Shown: positions 32,930 through 44,280, numbered from the stretch's first letter. The stretch is 64,000 nt of DNA from Codonopsis lanceolata (GCA_013146195.2 CM028384.1:73011990-73075989), one strand, 5' to 3'. The notes: a model not told the origin generated them from the letters alone. Made by a program: numbers and translations.

Positions 32930-33135
32930 AAACCAAAGCCATGTCTGAATCCAATAGTATCCAGAAAATACCGACCTTGGGACTTAACCAGGAGTCTTAT
33001 TACCCCGAGTTTTACCCAAGAGTCGTAGTTGTGTTGATGTTGCAATACACGTGCTGAAATCATGTCTGAACCCAATAGTATCCAGAACCAATGACCTTGG
33101 GACTTAACCATGAGTCTCATTACCCCGAGTTTTAA
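32930..33135 (-). repeat. About 120-bp imperfect tandem duplication in the long LTR
   Basis: Two units share AATAGTATCCAGAA, ACCTTGGGACTTAACCA and ATTACCCCGAGTTTTA blocks, starting about 120 bases apart (near 32950 and 33070). An apparent 169-codon open frame over them is a by-product of the repeat. Confidence 0.6.
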
Positions 33136-34055
33136 CCAAGAGTCTAGCCTTCTGTTTGTCATGCGAATTGCTCTAACAAAGGCTACATCTTTGTTACAGC
33201 CAATAACAAGGGAGAGACCCATGCAACGACCCGTAGATATCACGAGATTTAACTTTCGTAAAGACTACTGTCGTCCCATTGTCGACACAATCACAAATGT
33301 CAGCTGGACTTAATGCGATGCACTAGTAGATGCTTACTTGTAATAAACACAACTGTTAAGTTCCAAGTACGGGAACCCAACACACATACCAAGCATGAAT
33401 GTTTGCTTGTAAATAAACACAACTATTGAGTTCGAAGTATGGGAGCTCAACACACATATCAAGCATGCATATTTGCTCGTATATAAAAACACTAAACATG
33501 TATTTGTTTAAAACAAACACTATAAACATATCATCTAAACGATAACGAATGTAACGTTTGTAAGTACTAAACGTAAAAAAACACAAGTGTAGGCCACTGA
33601 TCCTACCACAAACACCCACTATAGAAGACAAGTCTGTAAATACTAGACTCTCTTATGACAATCTCAAGCAGACCGTTGAATCCATATTACTCATCAAACA
33701 CACAAGTAACCACCTATTACCTTAGAATCGTAATTGTGTCCGTAGCTATTGGACACCAATATCAACACATGGATAGTCCTCTAGTCCTACCACCCAAACC
33801 AATAGACAACTGTTGTGTCCGTAAATACTGAACATCATGCTCTATCACCAGCATAAGTCAATAGTACCTATTACATCATAAAATACTACGCGGCTGCTAG
33901 CGAGTATTTGAACACTATGTCTTATAACATGTAATATTGTCACTAGCTATCTATGAGTATCACACACTAAATAGCCGAAGAGCAGGTCAATGACTCTATT
34001 ACACACAATACACCAACTTGTTGCTAATGACAATCTATATCATCCATGAGCATTA

Positions 34056-34065
34056 TATCTTAGTT
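34056..34065. repeat. Pack-MULE target duplication, left copy
   Basis: TATCTTAGTT here is repeated exactly at 35690-35699, giving a perfect 10-bp duplication (possibly 9 bp plus a shared base), in the MULE range. Confidence 0.9.
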
Positions 34066-34313
34066 GGCAAAACACACAAATTGGCCACCCAACTTTGGAC
34101 CATATTGCAATTCGGCCACCGAAACTTTGGTTCATCTATTTTGGCCACCCTACTTTCGTTATGATGCAAGCCGCCCCATTTTCTAACGGACGTTAGACAA
34201 GGACGTTAAGTTTAAGTCAAAATTCCTATTTTACCCCTGTTAATATCAAAAAGGGAGACTGTTCATCTTCATCTTCTCCCAAAACCCAGAAAAAATAAAT
34301 TCAAAGAAACAGA

Positions 34314-34535
34314 ATGACAGTACATGGATCAATCCGTCAATTTCACCAAGGGCTACGCCAAGGACTGTCGTCGTCTCCGTCTCTCTCTTATTCTAAACCC
34401 GACGAGTCAATCATATCTGTTTGCTTCGTGACTCAGTACCCCGATTCGTGTGTTGCCAGCATTTCCTCCATCATCACCGGCGACGCCAACAACAACTACA
34501 AACCCGACCCTGAACACATTTGCAATGAGAAATGA
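34314..34535 (+). pseudogene. Captured pectin methylesterase (inhibitor region) fragment
   Basis: The open frame contains SKPDESIISVCFVTQYPDSC followed by VASISSI and PDPEHI. In plant pectin methylesterases of the pro-region type, the inhibitor-like N-terminal domain begins with the same kind of sequence: a Ser/Lys-rich linker, E-S-I-x-x-V-C-x-V-T-Q-Y-P-D-S-C, then S-S-I and D-P-E. Those Cys residues form a disulphide in the family. After PDPEHI the match stops and the frame ends at 34535. Only about 45 residues are recognisable and the catalytic domain is absent. The parent enzyme removes methyl groups from cell-wall pectin. Confidence 0.75.
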
Positions 34536-34599
34536 TAAAGAGTTGGAAGAGAATGGGAGATCAGAATTCCAAAAATTAAGGATTTCCCAATTTCAATGA

Positions 34600-35025
34600 T
34601 ATTAATTGGAAAGAAAAAGCAATTCATCGGTGAAAAAGGATATAATCGTCTTGACTGGGTTGTGCTTGTAATGAACGAGCGGGCAAGCCAAATGGTAGAT
34701 CTGATCGACTTCCAATAACAGCGGCTCAACGACGTCGTGTCGGATTAGCTCAAACCTAGGGTTCCCAAAATGATGCATGACGTTCTCTTTCCTTCCCGTG
34801 AAGAAATTATCAACGACGATTACGCTATCCCTCTCGCCATCAGCGGTCCACGAGGTGGCTACCAACGAACCCGGCCCCACCCGTCACCACAATTCTTAAC
34901 CCCTTCCGTTTCGCACCAACAAGATCTTCCCACCCGAATTGAACGACCCGAACCCCGCATAAACCGGTCGTGGATTATTAAACCGATTGATCGAGTCGAA
35001 ACGGAGTATGCCTCGTAGATCGCGA
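34600..35025 (-). pseudogene. Captured UDP-glucuronate decarboxylase (UDP-xylose synthase) fragment
   Basis: On minus, this piece of a UXS gene runs from just before the NAD-binding domain into it. GGKI and the Rossmann motif TGGAGFVGSHLVD (about 34890-34850) are followed, after frame changes, by VIVVDNFFTGRKENV, FELIRHDVVEPLLLEVDQIY and HLACP (to about 34670). The residues match the membrane-anchored Golgi-type group (UXS2/UXS4-like) rather than the cytosolic one. Frameshifts interrupt it near the GGKI segment and after the Rossmann motif, and two residues are missing after HLACP. The catalytic Tyr-x3-Lys region lies beyond the captured part. The parent enzyme makes UDP-xylose for xylan and xyloglucan. 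Confidence 0.88.
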
Positions 35026-35180
35026 CGCGGGGAGAGACGGGAGAGAGTAGTGAAGGACGGTGAAGCCGAAGGTGGCAATTGCAATGCCGACGAAGAAGAA
35101 GACGGCATGCTCACGGAGGACGAACGAGGCGAATCACGGACACCATGGTTTGTTGGGCTTGGGCGAGTAGGCGTCGCCAT
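35026..35180 (-). pseudogene. Pack-MULE interior: possible UXS N-terminal coding sequence
   Basis: A minus-strand frame from 35180 reads MATPTRPSPTNHG, a Ser-rich stretch, then RDLRGILRFDSINRFNNP and leads into the UXS fragment. It may be the variable stem region of the same UXS gene, or a third captured piece; I cannot tell which. The base composition is GC-rich like the rest of the captured DNA. Confidence 0.4.
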
Positions 35181-36299
35181 AGGTTGGGCCTCATGGCCCT
35201 CAGATCAACTCCGATCCCATCTCTCTCTCTGTGTGATTGTTGACTGTGCGTGTATTTTGGAAGGAAGGGGAGCGATAAAAAGAGAAAGGCAAGGGAGGGG
35301 TATATGAAGGGCAGAAGTGTTTCAGAACAGATAAATGTTTTGCAGCAACTTAATTACTTTCCGAGGTGCTATTCTTGTTAGCTTAGCTAACACTGAGCAT
35401 TCTCCTTAGTTTGACGTTGCTGCCTGAGCGTCAAATCCCTTCTGCAAATGCCATGGAACAGATCTGCAATAGAGCTGGGAGATCTAGATGCCTGTTTTGC
35501 CTTTCATGTATTTTTTTTGATGTTTTTCCTACTTTGCCCCTAAACTTAACGTCCTTGTCTAACGTCCGTTAGAAAATGGGGCGGCTTGCATCATAACGAA
35601 AGTAGGGTGGCCAAAATAGATGAACCAAAGTTTCGGTGGCCGAATTGCAATATGGTCCAAAGTTGGGTGGCCAATTTGTGTGTTTTGCCTATCTTAGTTC
35701 ATGACTATCCAGTACCCAATTGGTGTACATATGATGATAAAAGCAAGTTCTTTATCCCGCTATTTATAACTATGTCATACTATATCTACGAGCACTTTAA
35801 CTCTTTATATGAGTCTCGAAACGTGCCCACGATTAACCTAAATCAGGTTAGTCATACTCCACTGATACTATGCCAAAGCTTACAAGTCATGGGTATCAAA
35901 TCAATCATAGGAGCAGGCCATTAATACCTACTACCCAGTAAAATAACATGCACAATTTACAAATAATTGATCCATTCAGTATTGTCTCGTAAATGACTTG
36001 CAGTTACAATATTTCGTAACAGTTCTACACTGAAACCTAGCCACTTCTCTTTAAGCGTAGGAATCAATTACTTAATTCAGATAACTTAGTTATCTTAAAT
36101 ACTGACTTTGCTAAGTCACAAGCCCAAAAACTATTTGCTATTAAATAGTCGTAATATCCATCCATGACATATAATTATTTATACTCATAACTAGTACAAA
36201 TCTACCCGTCATTCAGTACAGGTGATCGATGTATTTTATACGTCGATTTCATATACTTTTATGACTTAAATTGAGCAATTCCACGAGGCTTTTGGCTAC

Positions 36300-37470
36300 T
36301 GATGTGTGTTTTTCAGTGATTTCATGAGTTTTAGGGTTTTAGGTGAAAGTATACAAATTATAAGGCTTTTTGGTGGAAATTCCAAGAAGGGGCCAAAGTG
36401 TAAATTTAAGAAAAAACGACAGAAGACCAGGACTGGACACCTTGCGGCCGCAAGGTCGGCAGTGTGTCAGAATTTCAAGCCCCGGAATATGAAAGACCTT
36501 GCGGACGCAAGGTGCCTCATACCTTGCGACCGCAAGGTGGTCAGAACGCGAGATTTTGAGTTTCCACACTAGGCTGAAGACCTAATCCCCCTATAACTCC
36601 ATGATATAAATAGAGGCCGGTAGCCAAGACTTTAGGGCGGCCAAAAAGCAGTTTTCTATAGCTTTAGAATAGGATTTAGTGTGTATAACATAATTAGTTG
36701 TTGTAATTACAAGGATTGAAGACCGATTCATGTATTCTATCATCTCCATGTGCTGTTCATCTCCAAGGATGAACTAATCACCCATTAATCTAGGAGTTGA
36801 GAGGTAACTTGTATCGAATCTATGCTTTAATTATATTTTTATTCATTCAATTCTTGTTGATTGTGGTGTTTATCAATCCTTCTATTATTTCATTTTGAAC
36901 AAATGAATGTAATCGTGAATAATAAAGGCCTAGAGGTGCGGATAACTGCATGATCAATGTGCATATGTCGTACACTGGCTCACCATCACAATAAATTGAA
37001 CCTATCGATGCACGAAAGTGATAAGTTAGGGTCAGGTTCCATATATGACCTAAGTGACAGTTAGATCATATGTTCTTGTGCCTAGGATATAGAATGGATG
37101 AATTATTTGAAGATGGAGACTGAACGGTAATTCAACATGCTATATCTATATTTTGTGAACGAACCCAAGTAATTGAATGATATTTTATTAAAATAAGCCA
37201 TAGAGGAGATACAAGTGAAACCCTAACCCTAGATTTCCATCCACCATAAGATCTTCATAAATTGTGATTGCTGCTAATTTAGTTAATACCAGAATAATAA
37301 TTAGTTTAGAATAAAATCAATATAAAAACCCCCCTTAGTTAATAATTTGCTATCGATAATCGTGTTATCTGTGATCTTCTTGTCTCTGTGGTTCGACCCT
37401 TGCTTCCCAAAACTATTCTATAATAGTCTTGTCCACTTACAATGAAATAATTAAAATAAGACATCGATCA
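36300..37470 (+). mobile_element. LTR-like element (LARD/gypsy type) inside the long LTR
   Basis: It begins TGATGTGTGTTTTTC and ends CATCGATCA, so TGAT...ATCA ends match the LARD style. A TATAAATAG box at 36605-36613 on plus is about 300 bases in, as expected for a promoter at the U3/R border. Upstream of it are three copies of an 18-bp GC-rich palindrome. The text near its end (TGTGGTTCGACCCTTGCTTCC) is typical of such LTRs. No clear 5-bp target duplication was found (GGCTAC versus GGCATAC nearby). Probably a solo LTR. Confidence 0.55.
36439..36538 (+). repeat. Three 18-bp GC-rich palindromes
   Basis: ACCTTGCGGCCGCAAGGT (36439-36456, a perfect palindrome), ACCTTGCGGACGCAAGGT (36496-36513) and ACCTTGCGACCGCAAGGT (36521-36538) lie 150-65 bases upstream of the TATA box of the LTR-like element. 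Only the central two bases vary. Confidence 0.9.
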
Positions 37471-39062
37471 ACAGGCATACAACCATCTATTAATGGCTAC
37501 AACTTCACATAACTGAATTTCAAATACTATTTCCATCTCTTATAGCATCTATTAAAACCTCAATTTACTCGTTGCTAATTATTCCCAAAACTTAATAAGT
37601 TTAGCATAGGAATAATATAATTTAAATTACTTTAATTCCCTACAGGAACTAAACTTCTCAGTTGACTTAACTATTAACCAACTCCAATTTGACTTCGTAA
37701 AGTCAATTATAATACTGCAACACTTTTGGGTCACAACCGCTAATTATTAATTAGCTCATAAACATCAAATAACAATTTCTTCTTATCGCATCATAATATT
37801 TATAAATGTATAATCATTTCCCAAATAAATACAAACATCATAGGAGTTAGTTACACTACCCCATATAATTTATTTCACTCAACTTGACTCCATTGAGTTA
37901 ATTATTCAACGAATCAAATCCCGGAGCGGTAATATTTACAACTCCATAATTAACGGATCATAACTTTCATTTTTGCATTATCACCTTATTTCATTCTTAT
38001 CGGCTATTTTTTCGATTAAACGGGGTAATTAGTTATTGTGAACATGTATACTAATTACTCACACAAAACAATTAACAAGTAGTATATTTCCTACCCGTTA
38101 ACTAATATATTGCTATAGAAAACATCCTATGTAGCATATATTATTGCATACATAAGCAAACAAGGGAATTAGTAATTTACCTCATCTGAAAAATATCGGT
38201 GAAAATACAAAATATTCGGGTACAAACGTAGCCCTCAACACATAGAACACTCATGCGAAGTCATAATTAAAAACGGGTAAATATTTCTTCCGCAAATTGA
38301 GCTTGAAGCTTAAACCCTTTAAAACACACAAACATGACAGACGACTTTATTGAGGAAGAAAGAAATTGAATAAAAATGAATCTTAAGAATAATCCTAATT
38401 CCTAAGTTTACGGCTGAATAGGAAGTGAAGGGGTGGCATGGGCCACCCACCGTCCAAGGCCCATAGCCCAATAAGCCTAAAATAACCCAATTTCATTTTC
38501 AGTCCACTTCAAAGATGTTCCGAAGATGATATACACGCCCGAAAATTACAAATATGCAATGGTTAGAAATCTCTTGAAGTCTAGTTTCTAACGCACCAAA
38601 CGGATCTCAATTCCGAGTTTTCTACACAAAGTTATGACCGTTTTACTACAGGCTGTTTCTGGCATGCGGGAATACGCAGTCCGAACTGAAAATTGGACTC
38701 GAGAACGTGTCATTCCACACAAAACTCATTCCAAAACAATACCAAATTAATCCTAAAGGTCCCTTAGTCATCAAGGACTGAATATAGGGTCAACTTAGCC
38801 GAAAATAGATGTTTTCTAGCTTAACAAATCATTTTCTATTCCACGGTGGTTAAAAATCATAACCAACAAAACCAAAGTCACAATGTGGACTTTAAACACA
38901 TTACATCAAGCCTAACATATCTTGAGCCTAATTGGATTCTCATAAGACAATTACCCAAGTCCACAACATAAAACACATTAATCATGACATGTAGCACATA
39001 ATTAATCATGCTAATACACTCAAATGCACAATTAATCAAATATGCAATTTTCGGGTGTTACA

Positions 39063-40375
39063 GGGTACCTGATATATTTGAATAAACATATTACTATATT
39101 ATATAGATATTAATATTATAATATATATATAATATGCTTTGTAATTTGTATAGTCTGATATTTTTGACTTTAACAACTTAGAGGAAGGAGAAATCATAAT
39201 TTAGATTGACCTAATTCATTATTTCTCTTTAACCATTGTGAATTTGCCGTAGACAGCATCACTACCGCATCGGACCTTGGTGCGTGAAAAAAGAGTTCCT
39301 TTCTCTCTCTTGAACTCCATAAAAAGTCAAGCAGAACCCCTCTTTCTCTCGATTTCCCTCAAAAAGCCTAGATCTAAATTATAGGGGTTCCAACTTTACG
39401 TTTTACCCTTTCGCAACCGTCGTGCCATGCTGCCACCCGCCTGCTGCCAGCCTCTACACAGTACACACCATGCCACAACGGTGGTTTCCTGGTCGGTGGC
39501 TGTGGCTCTCGCCTCTCGCTCACTTTCTCAGTCCATCGAATCTCTCTCTAAGTCGATCTATCCCTTTCTCTCTCCCTCTCTCTCTCTCTCTAATTTCTTC
39601 TTTCTCTCTTTCTTTCTCATTTGTTTTGTGTTGGAAAAAGTGTTTGTATGCCTAAGAGCATCACCATTTTTGCAAATTCCTCACAGCCTTAATCTTTCTC
39701 CGCATTGCCCCCCATCTCTAATCATGTCGTCTTCGTTCATCTCTGGTTCTGGCCAATCACTCATTGTCTTTTGTCGATTTCGCCCAACTCCTGTCACAGA
39801 GCCATCATCTCCAACTTTTTTTCCATCGTAGATTCTGCAACTGTGAGCCAAGGGCTTGAGTTTGCTACTCCTCATTTCAAATTTCAAGTTCTCTCTTGTA
39901 CTTCTTCGGTCGTCCCTCAGAATCGACGAATTCTTGGTTTTTCGTTTTCATAACTCTTGTGGATATTCAATTGATCAAAACACCATCTTTCTGCTTATAT
40001 TATGTGAATTGTGAATTGTGAATTTTGTGGGTGACTGTGATTGGGGTTTTTCCGTTAGCTGGGTATTTAAGGGAAGCGGAGTGGGTTGGTTTGAAAATCA
40101 TTTCCCTGACGGCTCCAATCGAGCCGACATTGCCGGATTCTTTATCGTCTGTAGGCACTTCGTCGGAGTGGCATGTTGTGGAAAATCTCCGGCTTGGTTA
40201 TCTCAGATGGTTCAATGGGGTATTGATTTGTGGATTTTTTTTCTTCTTCTTCCATCATAAACATCGATTAGTCTGTTTTGCTCATGAACTTAGTATTAAA
40301 TTTGGAGATTTTTGGCGTATTGAAAATCACCAGTTTGGTCATTTCAATTTTGATATGTGAAACAATGAACTAGGT
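39063..40375 (+). other. Gene-like GC island of unknown origin
   Basis: From about 39420 the sequence becomes GC- and CT-rich with open frames in two phases (39427-39831 and 40025-40360). It resembles plant 5' gene regions or captured DNA in MULEs. No domain is recognised in either frame. Real exons of an unknown gene cannot be excluded, but no continuing gene model was found. Confidence 0.35.
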
Positions 40376-40610
40376 ATTAAATTTTTCACATGGCCCCCTT
40401 ATTTTTATGATGTTATACATGGCCCCTCTATTTTGATGATAACAAATCGATCCCTTAATGGCAATACACTAACGACATTAGGGCTAGAGACTAGCGGTGA
40501 ACAAAAAGGACGATCCTTGGTTAATGGTGATCACTTTTGAAGTTAAGAGATTAATGATGAGCTTGATCAAAGTTTAGGGACTAATTGTGCATTTAACCCT
40601 TTAATTAATC
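40376..40610. mobile_element. Possible single MULE terminal repeat
   Basis: The sequence ATTTTTCACATGGCCCCCTTA, with CATGGCCCCTCTATTTTGATG and a CACTAACGACATTAGGG block, has the style of MULE inverted repeats: alternating GGCC-type strings, then an ACG-rich part. No partner repeat was found, so this is a weak call. Confidence 0.3.
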
Positions 40611-40808
40611 TATTTTCAGCCTTCCAATTGCATTGTTATAAATAAAGCGGATTATCCGAACCCGATAAATCAGTTACCCGATTTTTTTCGAGTACCCAAC
40701 ATATGGGTATCTGATTTTTTCAGATCGGTTTCAAATAATAAAATTTAACACCCGAAATATCAGATACCCGACCCGAAAACCCGATCCGACGCACACCCTT
40801 AGAAATAG

Positions 40809-41370
40809 TCATCTTTTCACTCACCAAAAATATATTTTTTCAATTAAAAAAATATTACGTATTAATTAACTTAAGTGGTTAAAAACTTATAAAAGTGATC
40901 GTGCACAATTTCTCCCGAATTGAAAGATTAATAACTAAGTAATTAAAAAGAAAAAGTGATAGGCTTAGTTTGCAACTGCGGGTTGTTCTGGTCTTAACCC
41001 CTACGTATGCCCACTATCATCTCTTTTGTTTGGTAAATGTGCCGATGAAGCTTCTCACCTCCTTCCCACTCTTTCCACCTACATTCATCTGATCTCTCTC
41101 TCTCTCTCTCTCTCACACAGACACACACACTAATAAATGATGAGAGTTGCTAAAATTCAATCTACAACCAGGGGATTTGAGGTGAAAGTGACTGAAAGAA
41201 AAGTCCATCGTCTAGCAATCATCGATCAAAAGGTCCCACATTTGTCGGCCAGTTCTCACTTGTATTTTCACTGAAACTTCCCCTTCAGAGACCATTTCTC
41301 TTCTGAATCACATATTCTCCTTGTGCCTGACTTTCCTAAATAGTTAAACTAACGTCAAGCTAAATCAAAA
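40809..41370 (+). promoter_or_regulatory. Upstream region of the RING-H2 gene
   Basis: This is the putative promoter and 5' untranslated region. A (CT)n run at about 41092-41114 followed by (CA)n lies 260 bases before the start codon; CT-rich leaders are common in plant genes. No clear TATA box was fixed. Confidence 0.4.
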
Positions 41371-42786
41371 ATGGCTGGTATGCTTCCTGGTGTGGAAACT
41401 GCAAGACGAAGGCGGTTTCACGGCAGTAGTGGGTGGTCTGATTCACCCAATAGCTGTGCTTCCGCCAGGAGGTCCTCTTTCTGTCACAGCTCCAACACCC
41501 CTTCCTTGGTAATTACTAATTACTAATTACACACCCTCGCAATTGAAACACCAATTAATTTTTCAAATACACCTGATGATCTAAATTCTGAATTATTTGG
41601 TGATTCAGTTGGTCGGAGAATATTAATTTCTTTCTCTTCCGCTCGCTCATCATATCCATCTTTCAATATCAAATTGTTAAAGCTTTGTAAGGTTGTACCT
41701 CATGATTTATATTTGTAGTTACAGCAAATTAATTTTGTTTGAATTTAATGTGAAAATGCAGCAAAGAAGCATGGTGAGCCAATCATACCCTGAGCCTGAG
41801 CAGAGGCTAGGAGGAGCAGCTAGAGAGGCCAAAGAGAGGTTAGATGAGAGGCTCCGGGCCCCTTGGAAATCAGAACCCAACAGGTATCATCAGTTCAATC
41901 TTTCATCAAATCTATGGCTCTTGGTTCATCCGTAGTTCTGGCTGCCATGCGCATCTTAGTTACCCAATTTTATTTCATTTATTCCCTAATTATGAATTTT
42001 AGATGATAAGATGGTTCATTGAACTAGCTTGTGCGGTTGTGCCTACCTTAACATATTCAATCGCCGGGCCCTCATGAGTCATGACTTGACTGCTCGTTTG
42101 GAAGTTAACTCCTAAATGGTATTGACAAATGACAAATTCAAACGGGCCGAATTGCATGGAAACCAAATACCCGCTACAACCAAACACTACTCCTTGGTTA
42201 CCAATTTCCATTTCCTCATAACTCAGTTATTGACATACAAACCCCAATATATTTCTTGAAAATTTTATCATGAGCGCATTTTAGCCCAGACCTATAGTCT
42301 TCGCTACCATGCGCATCCTAATGTCGCACACAGGCCAAATATATCTGATCAGCACAAATAAGTACGGTTTGACACCCGCCAATATCTTAATTTTATTTCC
42401 GGTTTCTTGGAAGAAAATCTTTTATTTATTTTATATTGAGGGGATGTAAATCTTCAATCTTGTTCAGGGTTGTCAGTGGAGAAAGGTTGAGGGGTGTTGC
42501 TCCCAATCCCAGTGTGGAAGAAAGAAGGAAAGTGGTGGTAGGGGGTTTGCAAACAGAGGTGTTTGGATTGAAGAAGAGTGGCTCAAAACGGTTCAATTGG
42601 GCCAAGATGAACTGGAAGGCCTCGGACCAAGATGAGTGCGCCGTGTGCTTGGACCATTTCAAGGTGGGTGAGACCCTTGCTCACTTGCCCTGTGCCCACC
42701 GCTTCCATTCAAGGTGTCTTGTGCCCTGGCTTGACAACAATGCACACTGCCCTTGTTGCAGGGCTCCAAATTCATTTGCTATCTAG
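41371..42786 (+). CDS. RING-H2 type E3 ubiquitin ligase, 3 exons
   Basis: Exons are 41371-41508, 41762-41883 and 42468-42786, with GT-AG introns at every junction. They join into 192 codons plus a stop. The N-terminus (MAGMLPGVETARRRRFH) is basic, and residues 60-85 (EQRLGGAAREAKERLDERLR) are charged and probably helical. The RING-H2 domain at 144-184 is C144-x2-C147-x14-C162-x-H164-x2-H167-x2-C170-x10-C181-x2-C184, with the E2-contacting Trp174 and Pro182. All eight zinc ligands are present. No membrane segment is seen, so it is probably a soluble cytosolic or nuclear ligase that passes ubiquitin from an E2 to unknown targets. The first ATG after an in-frame gap was chosen because it opens this conserved-looking N-terminus. 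Confidence 0.88.
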
Positions 42787-43164
42787 AATACTATTTTTCA
42801 ATTATCCTTTTCTTGTGTTGTTTTAACATTGGTGTGAAACTGTAATTGTATAGAATGCAACCTATTACTGAGTCTTGTACTTCATGTCAAACAGTGTTTA
42901 CTACTCTCCAGGTCCAGGTCCAGGTCCGTCCTCTTTTGCAAGATTTTTATATGGCCAATTTGTGGCTATCAAAGTTTGAACTAGTGTAGTGCATTACATG
43001 ATCTGTAACAACATAAATAAGTGATTTCTATTAAGCAGAAGATCAATGTCTATCAATTCTGGTGCCCACTGACCACTGGCCACACAATTGACAGATAATT
43101 AAATTGAAAATAACGCATTTGTTCTTTTTCATAATGTGGGCCCCAAAATTGATTTTTTTTTAAG
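42787..43164 (+). other. 3' flank of the RING-H2 gene
   Basis: Probable 3' untranslated region and intergenic sequence. AGGTCCAGGTCCAGGTCC at about 42910-42927 is a short triplicate repeat. No canonical AATAAA was seen close to the stop. Confidence 0.4.
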
Positions 43165-43364
43165 ACATGAATAATGGGTGTTATGGATAATAATGAGTTA
43201 ACCTATTATTCATAGTTATCTATGAATAATAGGCTTACATATGGATAACTATGGATAACTTGACAAAATGAGTGTTATGAATAATAATAGGTTAATTTAT
43301 TATCATGGATATAACTATGGATAATAGGCTAATTCATTATTATCTATAACACTCATTTTGTCAC
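43165..43364. mobile_element. Foldback MITE
   Basis: The right part (about 43259-43364) folds back on itself: GACAAAATGAGTGTTATGAA pairs with the inverse of TCTATAACACTCATTTTGTC. The left part (43165-43258) holds a related, more diverged copy (GGGTGTTATGGATAATAATG). This looks like one MITE with an internal duplication or two adjacent copies. The superfamily is not assigned. Confidence 0.6.
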
Positions 43365-44280
43365 CTCTATACGGGACACATGGTGCTAGCTTCTCATTTG
43401 TAAGACAAAGGACTTGTGCTCCTTTTATTAATTAAAACTCTTTAGGTTAGAAATTGATATTAGACCACAAATAATAAAGGTGCTTAATATTGTGCTTATG
43501 AGATTCTTTAAGATTTTCCAAAACAACAATGGTTCTTGTGGGTGCTTAATTAAGCAAAAAGCGGTTCAAGGAGCAATATAAGCTCTTGTGCCTAACAATT
43601 TTTTTAAAGCCAAAACGAAGTCGTTTGCCAAAAAATATATCAAAACACAATTCAACGCCTCCTGCAAGAGTCCTGCCCCCCTCCTGCTGCTCTCCCCCTT
43701 CCCAAGCCATTGGGTTGACTAAAGTTAATTTTTCGTCAATTTCTGTTTTTAACCAAACTAAAGGCTATAAAAATTACTTTTTTTATTTTTTATTCTGAAT
43801 TAAAGTACACATTTTTACCTATAAATAGAGACTTTGTTTGTTTAATTTGGATATTAGAAAAAAATTGTGATTTTTTTAAGTTTCTGACCATTTTTTTATA
43901 AAAATATTTAAGTAATAAAGATAAAGATGATGAGATATATAAAAATAAAGATGATGAAATATGTAAAAGTGACGATATTGTAATTTTTTATTTGATTTGA
44001 TTTGTTTACACCTTAGGTCACATGCGCCGAAGTTCTTCCCATTAATATCATCATTTATCGATGATGGTATCGTGTACCAATACTCGAAGTGGACACTCAA
44101 AGAGAACCAGACTTTTCTACCAAATGAGATGTAGTTGATGTGGTGATTAATTTTGATTTTCTTTTTTTGTTTTTTTCACCAATCAGTTGTCAACTCATAT
44201 AGTGCAAAAATTTTACTGTAGTATTTTTTAGGTAATTCATAACATTACTCTTGTTTTTACAAGATGACGTGTTATCACAT
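43365..44280. other. Intergenic, no gene seen
   Basis: AT-rich with T-runs. A short repeated AAAGATGATGA(G/A)ATAT string is at 43919-43963. Small open frames here have no recognisable domain. Confidence 0.4.

Larger units (their letters stand above)
34066..35689. mobile_element. Pack-MULE carrying two captured gene fragments
   Basis: This 1624-bp element has terminal inverted repeats (34066-34214 and 35541-35689) in which I saw no difference over 149 bp. The ends are GGCAAAACAC / GTGTTTTGCC, with a perfect 10-bp target duplication. It has no transposase. The interior holds a pectin methylesterase inhibitor-type fragment on plus and a UDP-xylose synthase fragment on minus. Both are broken, so the element is a Pack-MULE built from at least two host genes. 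Identical inverted repeats and duplications point to a recent insertion. Confidence 0.93.
32105..39062 (-). mobile_element. Long gypsy-type (Tekay/Del-like) solo LTR with nested insertions
   Basis: On minus it starts TGTAACACCCGAAAATTGC at 39062, the usual start of long chromoviral (Tekay/Del) LTRs. It contains stretches typical of them: CACTCACCCTGTCTTTG near 32560-32540 and repeated GGTTAAGTCCCAAGG near 33090-32980. Without the inserted Pack-MULE and the LTR-like element it would be about 4.1 kb. GGGTA occurs at both candidate edges (32100-32104 and 39063-39067), a possible target duplication, but the left end lacks the usual terminal dinucleotide, so that boundary is uncertain. No gag or pol is present. 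Confidence 0.5.
32044..40800. mobile_element. hAT-like non-autonomous element, expanded by nested insertions
   Basis: The left end (ATAGGTGTGGGC, then CGGGTTTTCGGGTC) and the inverse of the right end (AAGGGTGTGCGTCGG, then GGGTTTTCGGGTC) form an imperfect inverted pair. TGAAATAG (32036-32043) and AGAAATAG (40801-40808) flank it, matching at 7 of 8 positions, the duplication size of hAT elements. No transposase is visible. Most of the length is later insertions: a gypsy-type LTR, itself holding a Pack-MULE and another LTR-like element. Two unrelated copies of one hAT family remain an alternative. Confidence 0.45.

Noticed and set aside
32734..33243. A 169-codon minus-strand open frame
   Set aside because: It lies on a tandemly duplicated part of a long gypsy LTR (repeated GGTTAAGTCCCAAGG strings) and has no domain.
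36306..36572. Open frames on both strands with repeated LAAAR / CDRKV-like pieces
   Set aside because: They are produced by the three GC-rich palindromes in the LTR promoter region.
37225..37240. AACCCTAACCCTAG string, and TTAGGGTTAGGGTT at 61909, as interstitial telomere repeats
   Set aside because: Only about two units each, and the plant repeat is usually TTTAGGG; this is within chance.
39427..39831. A first exon of a real gene (134-codon frame)
   Set aside because: A second frame overlaps it, no domain is visible, and no downstream exons with matching splice sites were found; kept only as a GC island.
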